Shown here piece after piece: positions 1 through 11,389 of a DNA stretch of 64,000 nt. The notes below the pieces were generated by a model. It did no database searches. It was not told the origin of the DNA and was given only the letters and a program-made list of their open reading frames with translations. The number at the start of each line of letters is the position of its first letter. The first letter of the stretch is position 1. A program made the translations under genes and the position numbers. The DNA is taken from positions 186,001 through 250,000 of the forward strand of contig JADFUC010001348.1 in NCBI GenBank assembly GCA_019722365.1. The letters run 5' to 3'. Source of the DNA: Lithospermum erythrorhizon. Lineage: Eukaryota; Streptophyta; Magnoliopsida; Boraginales; Boraginaceae.

Positions 1-198
1 ATACTAATCCGAGAAAGAGAAACGAATAAACTATTATAATCCTCCAAATACCATAACCACAATTTGGGATTAGGATCAAAATCTAGCCCTAAAGTTTTCA
101 AGTTCCAACTCCACTTAACAAATAAAGCCGTAAATTTTAATTAATCTCACAATTATAATCTGCAATCATACACTCATTAACAAAAAGTTTCGACACCA

Positions 199-302
199 AC
201 ATGCCTCAATGCCTATCAAGAGTAGGGCAACGGAGGTCAGAAAATATGCAGCCTTACTCCTGTGATAATAGGTAGGCTGTTTCCGAATTGACTCAAGACA
301 AA
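199..302 (-). repeat. SINE 3'-domain-like fragment (copy 1)
   Basis: Read on the minus strand this holds TTCGGAAACAGCCT, then GTAAGGCTGC, then GGCATTGAGGCATG. The order matches a second copy at 16961-17080, and its first half matches a third at 46521-46590. The core (CGGAAACAGCCTC...GGTAAGGCTGCGTAC) resembles the conserved 3' domain of plant SINEs such as the Au and Solanaceae families; that link is from general knowledge. No tRNA-like head or target duplication was seen. Confidence 0.5.
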
Positions 303-2000
303 GTGTAAACACTATCTATTACATCGAAATAGATAAGAAGTGTAGCCCGTGTATTAACAAAACAAAAACAAAACAAAAAATCAATGAATCAAATTTTCGA
401 AACAATGAAAACCATATTTTCGATTGTGGAATAAAATCCATTACCATAGTGTATTCAATACCAAGAAACTTCCACTAGATCAACCAACTTAGTGTTGAAA
501 CATTCATAATCATCCCCAATTTGACCAACTATAATCTGCAATGATACGCCCATTACTTAAAACGTTCATAGATTAAAATTTCTAAATGTTCCAAATAATA
601 TCTTTGAATAATGGAATAAATTCATTACCATAGTGTATTCAGCACGAAGAAACCTCCACTAGATCAACTAACATTCTAAATTATCCCCAGTTTGAACATT
701 TTATTAAAATCTATCCCTAAAATCTGCAATAAATCGAGTAATAATTTATGATAATTAACCGTCGATGAAAATGTTGTGATGATAGAAAGTTGTTTGGAGT
801 GAAATGGATTAGTGAAAGACGAGTGGACATTTTTGCTTAATTAGCTGCGAAGACAAAGAGAAACAAATGAAAATTCCGAATTATTAGGAGCTTGTTTGAA
901 TTATTCTGTGGACCTCGTCTCTATCAGTTTCTGATCCCCTCTTTTGGAGCTCAATTTTGAAAATGGTTAAATATATAATGCCAACAACAAAGAGGGAGTG
1001 ATATATACAGCATAGCTCTTCTTCAGTGCGTCTTTAGATGCTTCGGTTGTCGTGTAATATATAGCATGGCGTCCGATCATCTTAACAAACCAAAGTGCGT
1101 AATGACAGTTTCGGCCAAAGTTGGTAGGTGGAATGTTCATGGCCTTGCGAATTCTGGGGGATTCAGCTCTTTCATGGCTTGGCCCAGCTCTTACATTGAT
1201 TGATTTGTTATTACTAAGAAGTAAAATGTACGTGCATTGCAAATAAGTAATTATGTTTAAGCATTTAAACTCGCGCAATAAACAAAATAATTTAACCATT
1301 TACTTAAATTTATACATTTTACTTTTTGATTCATATTATAATTAAATTTTGTTCATATTTATACAGTCTCTTATAATTTTTTGATAATATAATTTTAATA
1401 ATAGATTTAAAAGTTTTGTTACCATAATATAACTTCATTTTCGGGTTTAATAAAATGGCATTATGTAATTTTGTTTATTGTTAGAAAGCGTCGACTTTCT
1501 CTTGTAGAAAATCGCCTTATCTTATTTCGTTTATTCTTAGAAAGCATCGCGTTTGAATTGATTGGTGGTATAAACATTATGGTTTTTGAAATACTCAAAT
1601 GATTAATAGTGTAAAGGGAAAAAAGCTAATGACTTTATAAGTAGGAGGATTGTTACTATTATTATATTATTATTACTAGTGGTTTTTTGTCACAAGTTTG
1701 GAATAAAATCAGAACCCAGATTGCCTGAGTGCATGGCATGGAACAATCAAATGGAGCATAACTTCTCAAATGCATGAAACATTTTATAGAGACAACGAAC
1801 ATTGATTGTTTAGAAAATCGTTTACTCCGTATTATCATGAAAGTTGTAATAGGGATAGCTTGTATGATATTTGTGTAGACGCTATTGTTGAACAATCTTA
1901 TAAAGATTGATTGAACTGTTTTATCTATACAAATAAATTAAATGACGATTAGTATGCAAGCCAAGTACATTGACCTATTACTCCGTATATATTTTATTAA
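303..2000. other. AT-rich intergenic stretch without a recognised gene
   Basis: I see no supported gene here. One minus-strand open frame (967-1299, 110 codons) has no recognisable domain, no clear splice structure and no family resemblance I can name. The rest is AT-rich sequence with short homopolymers. Confidence 0.5.
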
Positions 2001-2002
2001 TA

Positions 2003-2230
2003 CCTTCATTTCAAATTAATTAACTTTATTACTTTTCGAGACATAACTTTAATCATCAATTATTTTTTATGTACATTATGAAAAATAAATAAAAAATATT
2101 TCGAAATATTTTTTAAAACAAATTCAATGATATCAATTTTATATTTTTCGGATTAATGAATAAAAAGTAATTTGTGATCAAAGTTTTGACACGTCATTCC
2201 AAAATGTCAATTAATTTGAAATTGAGGGAG
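2003..2230. mobile_element. Stowaway-like MITE, 228 bp, TA target duplication
   Basis: The left end starts CCTTCATTTCAAATTAATTA. The reverse complement of the right end starts CTCCCTCAATTTCAAATTAA. The two arms align imperfectly for about 55 bases. TA dinucleotides lie at 2001-2002 and 2231-2232. Size, AT-rich interior and CTCCCT-type ends fit Stowaway (Tc1/mariner) MITEs. No coding capacity. Confidence 0.6.
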
Positions 2231-2705
2231 TATCTAGCATTCACCATACTGGTCATACATTCTAATTTTATATGTTGAAGAGATCATTTGCTTTAAACCT
2301 TGAAATGAATAATTTTTACATAAAATAAATAATTTTATTATTAACAATGCCATATTAGTGGTACTTAATAAATTTATTGCATGTTCTTTCAAACATGAGA
2401 TTCAAAATTCAATCTTGCAAACCATTCATTAGATAAACCAAGAAGTCAAGAACCCTTATGGGAAGACTTATTTCACATTTTCAAATGATTAATACTTAAA
2501 AAAAAAAAAATCTCAAATTTTAAGTCAACCAACCAAGCGAGGCAGGGTAAGAGGAGAACTTAGGTTACTTGATTGGGACTCATTCAAGTTCAAACATTTG
2601 GAATTGAAAATTTCAAGTCAACAGTCCTGTCCCAAATATTCAAACCTTAAACTATAAAAAAGTGAAATGTTCAAACCCAAGAAAATAACTCCGTGTGTTA
2701 CCATT

Positions 2706-2715
2706 CATATAAATA
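2706..2715 (+). promoter_or_regulatory. Putative TATA box of the secreted-peptide gene
   Basis: CATATAAATA lies about 90 bases upstream of the ATG at 2804, a plausible core-promoter position for a short 5' UTR. Assigned by position and sequence only. Confidence 0.4.
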
Positions 2716-2803
2716 CGTGTTCACCTTGCATACATTATATTATCCTCCACAAAAGTTTATACTACTACACTTTTTATCATATCTTTAATCAACCAGCATT
2801 ATA

Positions 2804-3145
2804 ATGAGGACTCAAATTATGAATATTGCATTACTTATCACACTAGTCTTAATTGGTAGCTTTTCATACCATGAAGCTACAAGAATCTTGGATGAAGATG
2901 AACAAGAATTAATGAACAGAGAACATCTTCTACTACCATCCTTCCAGAGGGGGACGGTCAGGCCGCCAGCCCCGAATAGCTGTACCTTCATCCCCGGCAA
3001 CGGTGGAAGTCCATGTACTTTTAATGAGAAGAACTTTGCAGGACATTCAATGGGGGTATCCCCTCCACCCCCTCCTCCTCCTCCGCCTCGAGCTTACCCA
3101 GGATATGATGTTTCATTTGGTGTTGCTACTCCTCATGAGTCATGA
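2804..3145 (+). CDS. Small secreted peptide precursor, 113 aa, proline-rich tail
   Basis: This is an intronless gene for a putative secreted peptide. Residues 1-25 form a signal peptide: a short basic start, a hydrophobic core (IALLITLVLIG), and likely cleavage near HEA|TR. An acidic segment (LDEDEQE) follows. Then comes a block with two cysteines (NSCTFIPGNGGSPCTFNE, about residues 58-75), a run of nine prolines near residue 90, and a short tail. The RGTVRPPAPNSCTFIPGNGG block resembles a plant small-peptide group with RGxVPPSxPxxCTxIPG; I recall the motif but no accepted name or function. The ATG is the first in frame, about 90 bp after a TATA-like box, and the stop is TGA at 3143-3145. I infer an apoplastic peptide or its precursor. 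The proline run could be hydroxylated. Real gene: likely. Function: unknown. Confidence 0.75.
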   Translation: MRTQIMNIALLITLVLIGSFSYHEATRILDEDEQELMNREHLLLPSFQRGTVRPPAPNSCTFIPGNGGSPCTFNEKNFAGHSMGVSPPPPPPPPPRAYPGYDVSFGVATPHES

Positions 3146-3727
3146 TCAGTAATGACACCAGTATTGATATTTGACCAATTGACGAGTATTCTTTCATTTG
3201 ACAGACAGAGGAAGACAACTGTTATAAAGGAAACACTGAACATTTTTTTTAAGTAATTGTATTTGAGTAATTGTTTCTCCTGTATAAATTTTACCTGTAA
3301 TGAAAGGAAGCATTACAGTAGGTTCTAGTCTATATTTGAACTAGAAGGTGTTTAGCTTATTTTTTTCATAAATTAAAATCCATTGATAAGGTCCAAATGT
3401 ATTTTTCTACTTGAATGATAAAAATTGTGTGGTCAAAAGATCAAAATTATCTTTCTTCCAAAATGCTTCAAAAAGAGTAGAGCATTCTTATCACTGTTAT
3501 CACAACCATCTTTCTTCTAATAAAAAAATAATAATTTGTAGCAAGGTAGAGCTTGCTAACTTTGATGAACATAAATCGTACACCAAAAAAATCGTACACA
3601 GGCATCGATCGATGCATGCCACACTGTTTCTAGGAATACAATTAGCAATTACTGTAAAATGGTGCCCATATGTTACTTCAAATATCTGTTTGTTTTTCTT
3701 TCAAGGGCAGAGAAAATAAAGAGGTGT

Positions 3728-5458
3728 CTAATGTAGAGCATTTTCTGCCAATATAGATTCTAATTCAGGAAGCATTTCAGAAACCACTTTCTGGATTGGA
3801 ACATATTTCAGTTTACTGCTTCTGTTTACATCCATTTTAGAAAGCATTGTAATATCACTTGCCTCCGATTGTTCACCAAGCAATTCATTCCAAAATTTGT
3901 CATCCTCATTCAGATTTTCTGCCTTAATGAGTTCCATGACTTGCTTCCGTGTTGCCACATTCCTACCAGCACCACAACCCATTGCAGTGGCTGAGCCTAC
4001 TGCATTTGCGAGAGTCAAAGTAGACATCAACGGCATGTTGTGTATAAAACCGAAAGCCACCGCAGCCACGAAACTATCTCCACAACCAACAGTGTCAATG
4101 ACGTTCACCTGCACAACAGGTCATTACATGATTATCACTTACCAGTAAGAATGAAATAAAAGAACAGAACAGTGCATAGCAATCTAAACATGTCTTGAGC
4201 TAACTTATCCCTGTTATAGTGGAAATTTCTTCACCACATTGTTTTATTTTCATTTAATACCGAGTCCAAGTAGATGCTCTGAAAATTTATAAGATTTCCT
4301 TATAGCTGATGAAGCCAGTCATGCTAGAGTATCCCTCATCTCACCCAATCGTTATGTATAAATTTAAAAAACAGGAAGATCAAACAGAGAAATTTGCTGA
4401 TGTTTTCCAAGAAGTTACAAATATTGAACAAACTCGTACCTTGAATGCAGGAGCACAACAAATGCTTGACATTGTGATTAAAACAGAACCCTTTGGACCA
4501 GTTTTAATTATCACCCACTTTGTCCGAACTCCTTCACGAAGGAACTCCTGACCCGCCAGAATGGAGTTACTAATGCCAGTTAATGATTCGGCCTGGTACA
4601 ATATTTTCGTAAGTAGGAAAGAGGAAGAAAATTGGGCATATTAGCAATAGAGGTCACATTTCACACAACTTGTAGAAACTATGAGTTATGCACATTCAAG
4701 TGTGAATAGACTAGCATACCATATTACTAGAATGTCAATCCAGGGGAACAATGTAGCATAACTAAGTAACTATTGGCAAATGAATAAGAAAGACAAGTGA
4801 TCATAATATAACAACTAATGGCAAAAAGTGGTATCATACCTCCTCGGAAGTAAGAAAAAGAACATCACTCATCTGCAATAACGTGTGAAATGCTCTTTGT
4901 TCTTCTGGTGTGCCTGATACAAGGCTCTTCCCGCGAGGACCAGGGTCAAAAAATATTGATGTTCCAGCTTCAATGGCATACTCCATAGCAGAAACAAGCA
5001 TATTAGGAGTAAGCTCATCGAAGCCAAAACCATTACAAAACATGATTTTTGACTGTTCAATTGATGTCTTCATTCCGGTAGATAGATCGCTCAACCAACT
5101 GCACGCAGGCTCCTCTAAGAAATCTGCTCGACTGGAATATATGACTTTGTTATGCAATATTTACACTATAAAGTAATCTTGCATAAACATAGAAATAACA
5201 GGTATACCTGCAAAAACCATGTTGTTGTAATGGGTCCACGAGCACCCAGCATACAAGAGTTTCAGAGGCTGCATTTAACTTAATATTTACATTGTTCTGA
5301 TCATCGATACTAACCGCGTTGATTCCCTCATCATGCAGAACGTCTCGAAGGAATTTCCCGTAAGCGTCAGAACCCACATGACCAATAGAAACACATCGAA
5401 GTCCCAACCTTGTTGCTGCTATGGCCACATTGCAGCTTCCACCTGCTTCCCAAAATCT
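3728..5458 (-). CDS. pfkB-family carbohydrate kinase, exons 2-5 (358 codons)
   Basis: Four exons join in phase on the minus strand: 5458-5208, 5131-4840, 4592-4440 and 4108-3728, all with GT-AG introns. The product is a ribokinase-fold sugar or nucleoside kinase, which would transfer the ATP gamma phosphate to a small alcohol substrate. The first exon here opens with FWEAGGSCNVAIAATRLGL, the N-terminal pfkB signature region. The last carries VIDTVGCGDSFVAA, the GxGD anion-hole motif with the catalytic Asp. It belongs to the plant pfkB group that includes Arabidopsis At4g28706 and At5g43910; its substrate is not known to me. The expected first exon, with the initial strand-helix (VDVVTLGNLCVD-type), is found upstream but broken (see 6205-6327), and no other first exon was seen. 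The locus may therefore be a recent pseudogene, or may use an unseen alternative start. Confidence 0.75.
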
Positions 5459-5543
5459 CTGTAAGAAGGTCAATTTGATGATTCGAAGTTTCAATTTTCA
5501 TCTTAAAGATTAATGAAGTGCAAAAGATGAAATTCGCATACAT

Positions 5544-5762
5544 AGTTAGGTTTATTTTGTTTTGGATTATTTTAATTGAATATGTGGAATGAATGTGACT
5601 AGATTAGTTCAACATAGTCAACTAATTAATGAAAATAATCCAAAACAAACTAAGTCATAACAATCACTTCTATTGATACAGAATCATAGTAACTAATTAA
5701 TGAAAGTAATCCAAAACAAACAAAGTCATAACAATCACTTATATTGATACGCAGTCAGTATA
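5544..5762. repeat. Foldback plus 71-bp tandem duplication in intron 1 of the pfkB locus
   Basis: ACTAATTAATGAAARTAATCC recurs at 5621 and 5692, and the two copies match closely over the 71-bp period, through ACAATCACTT and TATTGATAC. To the left, TTTTGTTTTGGATTATTTT (about 5552-5571) is inverted relative to AATAATCCAAAACAAAC inside the first copy, so 5544-5665 can fold into a hairpin. It lies between the damaged exon 1 and exon 2. A foldback transposon remnant is plausible but not proven. Confidence 0.6.
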
Positions 5763-6204
5763 AGTAGTGACGGAACAAGAAATTTTATATAGGGACCAAG
5801 GAACTAATATTATACAAATGATGAAAAATAGACAAATTTAGATAGGCGAACAACTTAATTTTTGAATAAATGAATATTAAAATTCTATTTGTTAGAATTA
5901 AAATTTATGTATCAAAATTTTATGTAGTTCCCTCCACTGAGTATAACATATACACAAATATCAAAGTTGCCGGCGCTCGATTGATAAATAACTAGTGTTA
6001 TCACCTGATGTGGTTCCCTACTACCGTAAAGCGAAGCTTGTTGAAGTAGTTAAAAGGAAGGTTTGGGTGACTGATGGTGGAGATAATCCCGTAATTAACT
6101 TTTAACTTCACCGTAGTATTTCACGGCAGGTAAGTCGAGGGACAGTTAGTGTGACGATTTGACACTTTTACAAATATGAAAGTAGTAAAGAGAGTGAAAA
6201 AAAT

Positions 6205-6327
6205 CTCATATCGGGAGGTGATTTGGCCAATTGAGTCATATAGGCTTGACGTTGAGACTTCGGGGCAATTTGAGACATTAATGACAATTATCAGCACGCA
6301 GTGCTTATAAGTAACCACATCGACCAC
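6205..6327 (-). pseudogene. Damaged first exon of the pfkB kinase
   Basis: On the minus strand, one frame reads EKVVDVVT and another, one base out, reads QAYMTQLAKSPPDMR. In pfkB relatives these belong to one continuous exon (VDVVTLGNLCVDIVLNVP...KAYM..L.KSPPD) that runs straight into WEAGG, the start of the next exon. Here the segment between needs several small insertions or deletions to align, and the frame contains stops. The exon end reads ATGAG|AT instead of ATGAG|GT, so the splice donor (6204-6203) is also lost. The homology rests on my recall of the family, but the SPPDMR / FWEAGG continuity supports it well. Confidence 0.6.
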
Positions 6328-6360
6328 CTTCTCAGCTCCGAATCTTGTGGATTCATTGCA

Positions 6361-6560
6361 GTGGGGCTGTTTGGCAAGAGGGGTATGGATTAGTTTGCAA
6401 TTGAGTGAGGGGAGTTTGGAGTGGGTGATTACTGTGGAGGGGGTAGGGTGGGGTGGGTGAGGTTGAGATGGAGGGTGGAAGGTTGGTTGGGGGTTAAGAG
6501 GGGGTGGTGTGTGGGGTGAGGTGGTGGGGGGAGGGATGAGGGAGGCATTTTGGGTTTTTT
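6361..6560. repeat. G-rich strand-asymmetric low-complexity tract
   Basis: The plus strand is a dense run of GGGG, GGTGG and GAGGG blocks (for example GGTGGGGGGAGGGATGAGGG). No reading frame of interest crosses it. It has several places where four G-runs fall close together and could in principle form G-quadruplexes. It starts CAGTGGGGCTGTTTGGCAAG, which looks like a transposon end, but no partner end was found. Confidence 0.5.
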
Positions 6561-6599
6561 CAAGGGGTTTTAGGAATGAGGAAGAATATCAAGATAACA

Positions 6600-7471
6600 A
6601 GAAGCGAATGTTTGGTTTTCACAACAGGCTCAACTAAAGTGAAATTAACTACGCTCATTTGTCAAAATTCGAAAGGAATCTAGATTATTTATGATATCTT
6701 CAATATGGAAAACTTTATCAGAACCCAAATATAAATATGAGAAGACTGTACTTAGTATGATAAAGACTTTATTTGGTTTGGTTTGATTTGATATCATAAA
6801 TAGGATGTTAAACGAGTCAAATTTTATCAAACTTTACCACTATTGACTCAGCTTGAACAACCTTAAAGTTCGGACGAACCAAAAAAAGCTAGAAGTTCGA
6901 TTTGGTTCGACTAAATACAAGGGCAACATTATGAGACTTCAAATCCATCCATTTATCCGACCAGATTGCACAGAGGCCTTTTATCAATGCTTACAAATGT
7001 TGAGCTCTTCCACTGCTAGTAGTTTATAGAAAGATAATACAGGAAGTGAAGAACGCAGGACTAACAATTGTTCTTATTCTTATTTTGTTTCTGACAGAAG
7101 CATGTTTATTTCAATATGGTTTGTAATTCAAGCAATTGTACAAGAACAGGACATAAGTTTACATGATAATAAACTAGGAACTTCATGCAGCTACTGAGCT
7201 AGTACATAATTAACAGAATATCTGTTCTTTGTTTCAGGTTTCCAGAAGCGGCAGAGTGACCGATGTTCTTCTTTCAAGGTGAGAAAAACACTAGTTTTGT
7301 AGTGGCAGGTCATCGGCATTTGTTACCATTACCGCGAAATATGTCGATTGAGAGAATATAAAATTCTTAAACCCCAATAGTGACATCCAGTACTATTTAC
7401 CGGAGGACATCAGAGATATGTGAAAAACAGAAGTGCATGCTTTCATAGTGAAACTGGTACTGTATGCGGAG
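6600..7471. other. Intergenic stretch between the pfkB and INDH loci
   Basis: No gene is supported. The sequence is AT-rich unique-looking DNA; the part nearest 7471 is probably the 3' UTR of the minus-strand INDH gene. Confidence 0.4.
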
Positions 7472-10190
7472 TTAGAGGTTTATCTCTGGCCGATGATGAT
7501 GCTCCTTACCTGATTCTTCAAGTCTACTCATTATTCTATGTGCAACATCAGAGTATGCCTCAGATACTGCGGAGTCAGGGTTAGATACTACAATCGGGAT
7601 GCCTTCATCAGAACCAGATCTGATCCCTACCTCCAATGGTATCTAGTACAAAAATACATGAACATTAAAGCAGGTATAATATACTATTTCTGGAAAAGGA
7701 AGTACATACATCTATATGTTTACTTTCTAAATTCACTAGATTCTTATTGCCCGCCCCCATGATTGATTTGAGGATATACATTAACCATCAACTGACTATT
7801 TCATAAATCTAAACATACCTCCCCGAGAAACTCCATACCACTGTCTTCTGCTGTTTTACAAGCTCCTCCTTTACCAAATATATACGACGTTTCACTGCAT
7901 TTTGGGCATTTAAAGTAGCTCATATTCTCCAAAATTCCCAATATCTGCAATCCAATAGATATTATTAAAATCATCTAACCAAAGAACCACTGGTTTTAAC
8001 TTCAACAATTCAGAAACAATATCCTCATTGACCAATGGCAGGTGCTCAGAGCTACGACTACAAGAGTTCAATTCAATATGAGAAGACTTCCACTAACAAA
8101 ACAGACTATCATAAACTAGATATAAACCATAGAGATATAAGATGAGAAACATAAGAGAAGAATTGGTTTTACAATAAACAACAAAGGGTTGCTATCACTC
8201 TGTTTTAAGTTTCATCCAGAGTTCCAGACTTGTGTCCTTCTCCTTTAAACATTAGAGGCCGTAAAGAAACACTGTAAATATCAGAAAATAGCTGCCTAGT
8301 TTCTATTCAAAGCCAATAATAATGAAAATGCTTCGGATAGATAATCCTACCGGAACATTAACTTGGGAAAACATCTTAACGCCTCTCCGAGCATCCATTA
8401 GAGCCACATCTTGAGGCGTTGAAACAATCAATGCTCCTGCCATAAAATCATTGTTAGATACAAAGTATCAGCAGCCTGATCAAGGTGTTATCATGTAAAC
8501 ACGATAAGGCATGAAAGTGGCCGAAATAGGCATAATTTGAATTAAAGGGTGATTCTTCATGTATTTTAAACTTCTATCAAGCAGAGTAAGCAAGAAGACC
8601 AAGCTTGTACAACCATAAGCTACAAGGTGTTTCATGGCAGATCTATATACCTTCTTCCATATGGTTTTAATTGCGCAAATCATAGAAATGAAATGTTATT
8701 TACAAACCTGATAACTGTAGCCGCTGGGAAATGGATATTTGAGCATCACCAGTTCCAGGGGGCATATCAACCACAAGAATGTCTAGGAATCCCCAATCAA
8801 CTCCTCTTGTCATTTGCTCAAGAGCTTTCATAACCTAGATTAATCAGAACTCGTGACTTTCATTTATGAACAAAATAATTCTTCAGTAATTATCTGAGGG
8901 TAAATATTGAATCTCCCTTACATGTTGCGGGATGAATGAGATTGCAAAGAGGAAAACAAGAATAGGACAAAAGGAATATGCAAACAACATAGGAAGTCAA
9001 ACACAAACCATGGGACCTCTCCATACAATTGCAGCATCTTGATCAACAAGAGATCCCATTGACATACATTTGACTCCATAACTTTCAATAGGGATCATTT
9101 TCTTCTCTGCTTGAAAAAAAAGAAACGATAAATTTTGAGATTTTCTAATAAGAATTAGACGGCTAACATCGGATATCAGACTAAATTACTAAATTACCAA
9201 TGACAAGAAACTAAGATGTTTCTAATACAAAATAAATGCACAATTCAGCATCATTAAAGCTTTCCACACAAAATTGAATTAAATAAGCATGCTGGTAAAT
9301 TCATAACATCTGTATAACTTTTAGATGTGGATTTAATGTCACCTGCACTCACTTCAGGCTTGCCATGCAATTTCATCATCAGAGGAACTGAAGGACCATG
9401 GATATCAGCATCTAACAGCCCAACTCTAAGTTGGCACTTCTTGGCGAGAGAAACCGCTAAGTTAACTTCAAAATTTCCACCAAACATAATAATTAACATT
9501 ACCAATAACGATGAGATAGATACTCTTAAAAAGTATGAGCAATGCCCTTGGTACTCTATTCTCATTTCAAAAATGAAAAATCCCATTAAATTAAGCAATG
9601 TCATTGAAGCACATGAAGGCTGAACATTATGGTCATAAGTCATAACTGATTAATGAAATTAAGGGTCTAAAGAATGAGACTGTTTACACGCTTAAGTATA
9701 TGCACATTTCTAACTGAAGCAACAAGAGTATCACGACATTGATTCTAGCAACATTAACCCCTGGATTGATTTTTAGTTAACATATATCTATTCAAGAATG
9801 AGAATACCACTTCAGTAGACATGATCAACAAATTTTTTGACGTCCTGTGAAGTAAAAAGTTTTATATTCTCCCTCTCCCTTGGAAATAATTTAATGAATC
9901 AAAATGGATCATTACACTATCTATGAGCTTAGCATCTAAAGTAGTGTGTGTACTTCATCTTGATCAATTTGAAACAACCTCAATGCTTATCATAAGGTTG
10001 CATCTTTGATCCATACGCTTACATAGGGCCTCTTTAGAGGCATCGGGACATGTTGTTGTAGACATTATCAAAAGATGAGACAGCCGAACTTACCAGCTGT
10101 AGTAGATTTTCCAACACCACCTTTGCCAGAAGCAACTGCTATAATATCTTTAATCCCTTCAATCTCTAAGTTCTGAACATTACTTCCAAT
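7472..10190 (-). CDS. INDH: INDH/NUBPL-type mitochondrial Fe-S assembly P-loop ATPase
   Basis: Minus-strand exons: about 10190-10094, 9465-9343, 9106-9009, 8834-8708, 8436-8351, 7944-7819 and 7642-7472; all junctions after the first keep phase. This is a Mrp/NBP35-class ATPase, which binds a 4Fe-4S cluster and delivers it to mitochondrial complex I. Visible motifs: deviant Walker [13 protein letters not shown] (exon 1 listed), switch I-like [13 protein letters not shown], the [10 protein letters not shown] segment, Walker [28 protein letters not shown], and the cluster-binding CPKC in YFKCPKCSE. It ends RPEINL. The N-terminal mitochondrial presequence is not resolved: upstream of the P-loop exon a stop is in frame, and frame 2 nearby reads [16 protein letters not shown], presequence-like but out of phase. 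Either a further exon exists or there is a frameshift. The family is certain; the 5' end is open. Confidence 0.88.
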
Positions 10191-10199
10191 TCTTCCACT

Positions 10200-11389
10200 T
10201 TGCACAGAAAATCTTTCTCACTGCTCCCCTCAAAACGCTATAAGAAACTTAAAAATATATCCACATAACAAAACTTAAAATAAATGAAAAGAAAGAAAAT
10301 AGACACCTTTCTCAGGGGCCTTCATTTGGTGTCTCTACTCTTAGTCCTTCTTGGAGAGTACAAACTTTTCACTGAAGCATTTCATCGAATAGGTAAGGAT
10401 CAATAAGATCGTCACTTTCTGTTTCTTTATTTTTTTAGTCCACTGTTGACTTTTTCCTTCTTTCCTTTGTTGTATAATTTGTGTTGGGCTTTTTATTTTG
10501 ACGTGTAGTGGTGGCAAATGGACCGGGCCGGACTAGTCCAATATCATGATCGGCTCGATACTCACCTGACTAATACCCGTCCGAACAACTAACATCGAGG
10601 TTGGATTCGAGTAAATAAAATTATTTAATACTATAAATGGTAATTATCCGATTCAATAAAATATATATCCAATCGAATTATTTGGTAACCTCTCATACAC
10701 GACTCGATAACAACACTAGCGTTAGAGGACGTACCTTTCAAGCTTTTACAGAAATTTTGATAAATAAATACTTTTTTAAAAGTCCAAACACTTGATTGTA
10801 AGATGTTTTGAAACAAAAAGGTTGTATTTTATTAAGTCTTATAATGTTTTTTTTCTACATTCATCTTCCTTTTTTTAATTGCAAGTATAAGTGTACACAA
10901 TTCAATTTTACTTCGTAGCAATTTCGACAAGAAATATTCACGAGGTAAATCATTTGTGTGCATGCTTTCTTTATTTATTATTCACCAAATTAAAGAATGA
11001 AAAATTTAATGGAATAACCAATCCCTATTGAAACATCTAATTGAAGATAATTTGCACCTAATTAAGCATGGTAAAAGGTTCTCTCATGGAGAATTTATTG
11101 TTTCGTAACCACTATTAATTGAATACTTTGAGACTAAACCAACATATCAGTTACTAGTAGTATTTTTTTCAGTAATACCTAGCATAAATGCTCATTTGAT
11201 CTACTATTCTAGCTAGCTACATTCTCACTAGTCATCTTCTTGCTCATCTTCACAAATTTTGTTATTTCATCTTTATTCACTTCTACTTGTTTCACTCATC
11301 TCTTACTAATTTCAATAAACATAAAAAATATCCATACTTTCTACAAACTTAAGATTCTTACTCATCATACTTAGTTCCATCAAACTTGA
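10200..11389. other. Intergenic region and probable ZAT-like gene promoter
   Basis: No coding feature is supported. A G/C-richer patch at about 10505-10720 (GTGGCAAATGGACCGGGCCGG, then repeated TCGAGTAA/TCGATAAC motifs) looks like the edge of an old hAT-type element, but no partner end or target duplication was found. The 200 bases before 11390 are T/C-rich, as in a plant 5' UTR. Confidence 0.35.

Noticed and set aside
967..1299. 110-codon minus-strand open frame
   Set aside because: No domain, no known family, no promoter or splice support, although part of it looks less random than its neighbours.
10505..10720. hAT-type element starting GTGGTGGCAAATGG
   Set aside because: Only one end-like sequence is visible, with no partner end or target duplication.
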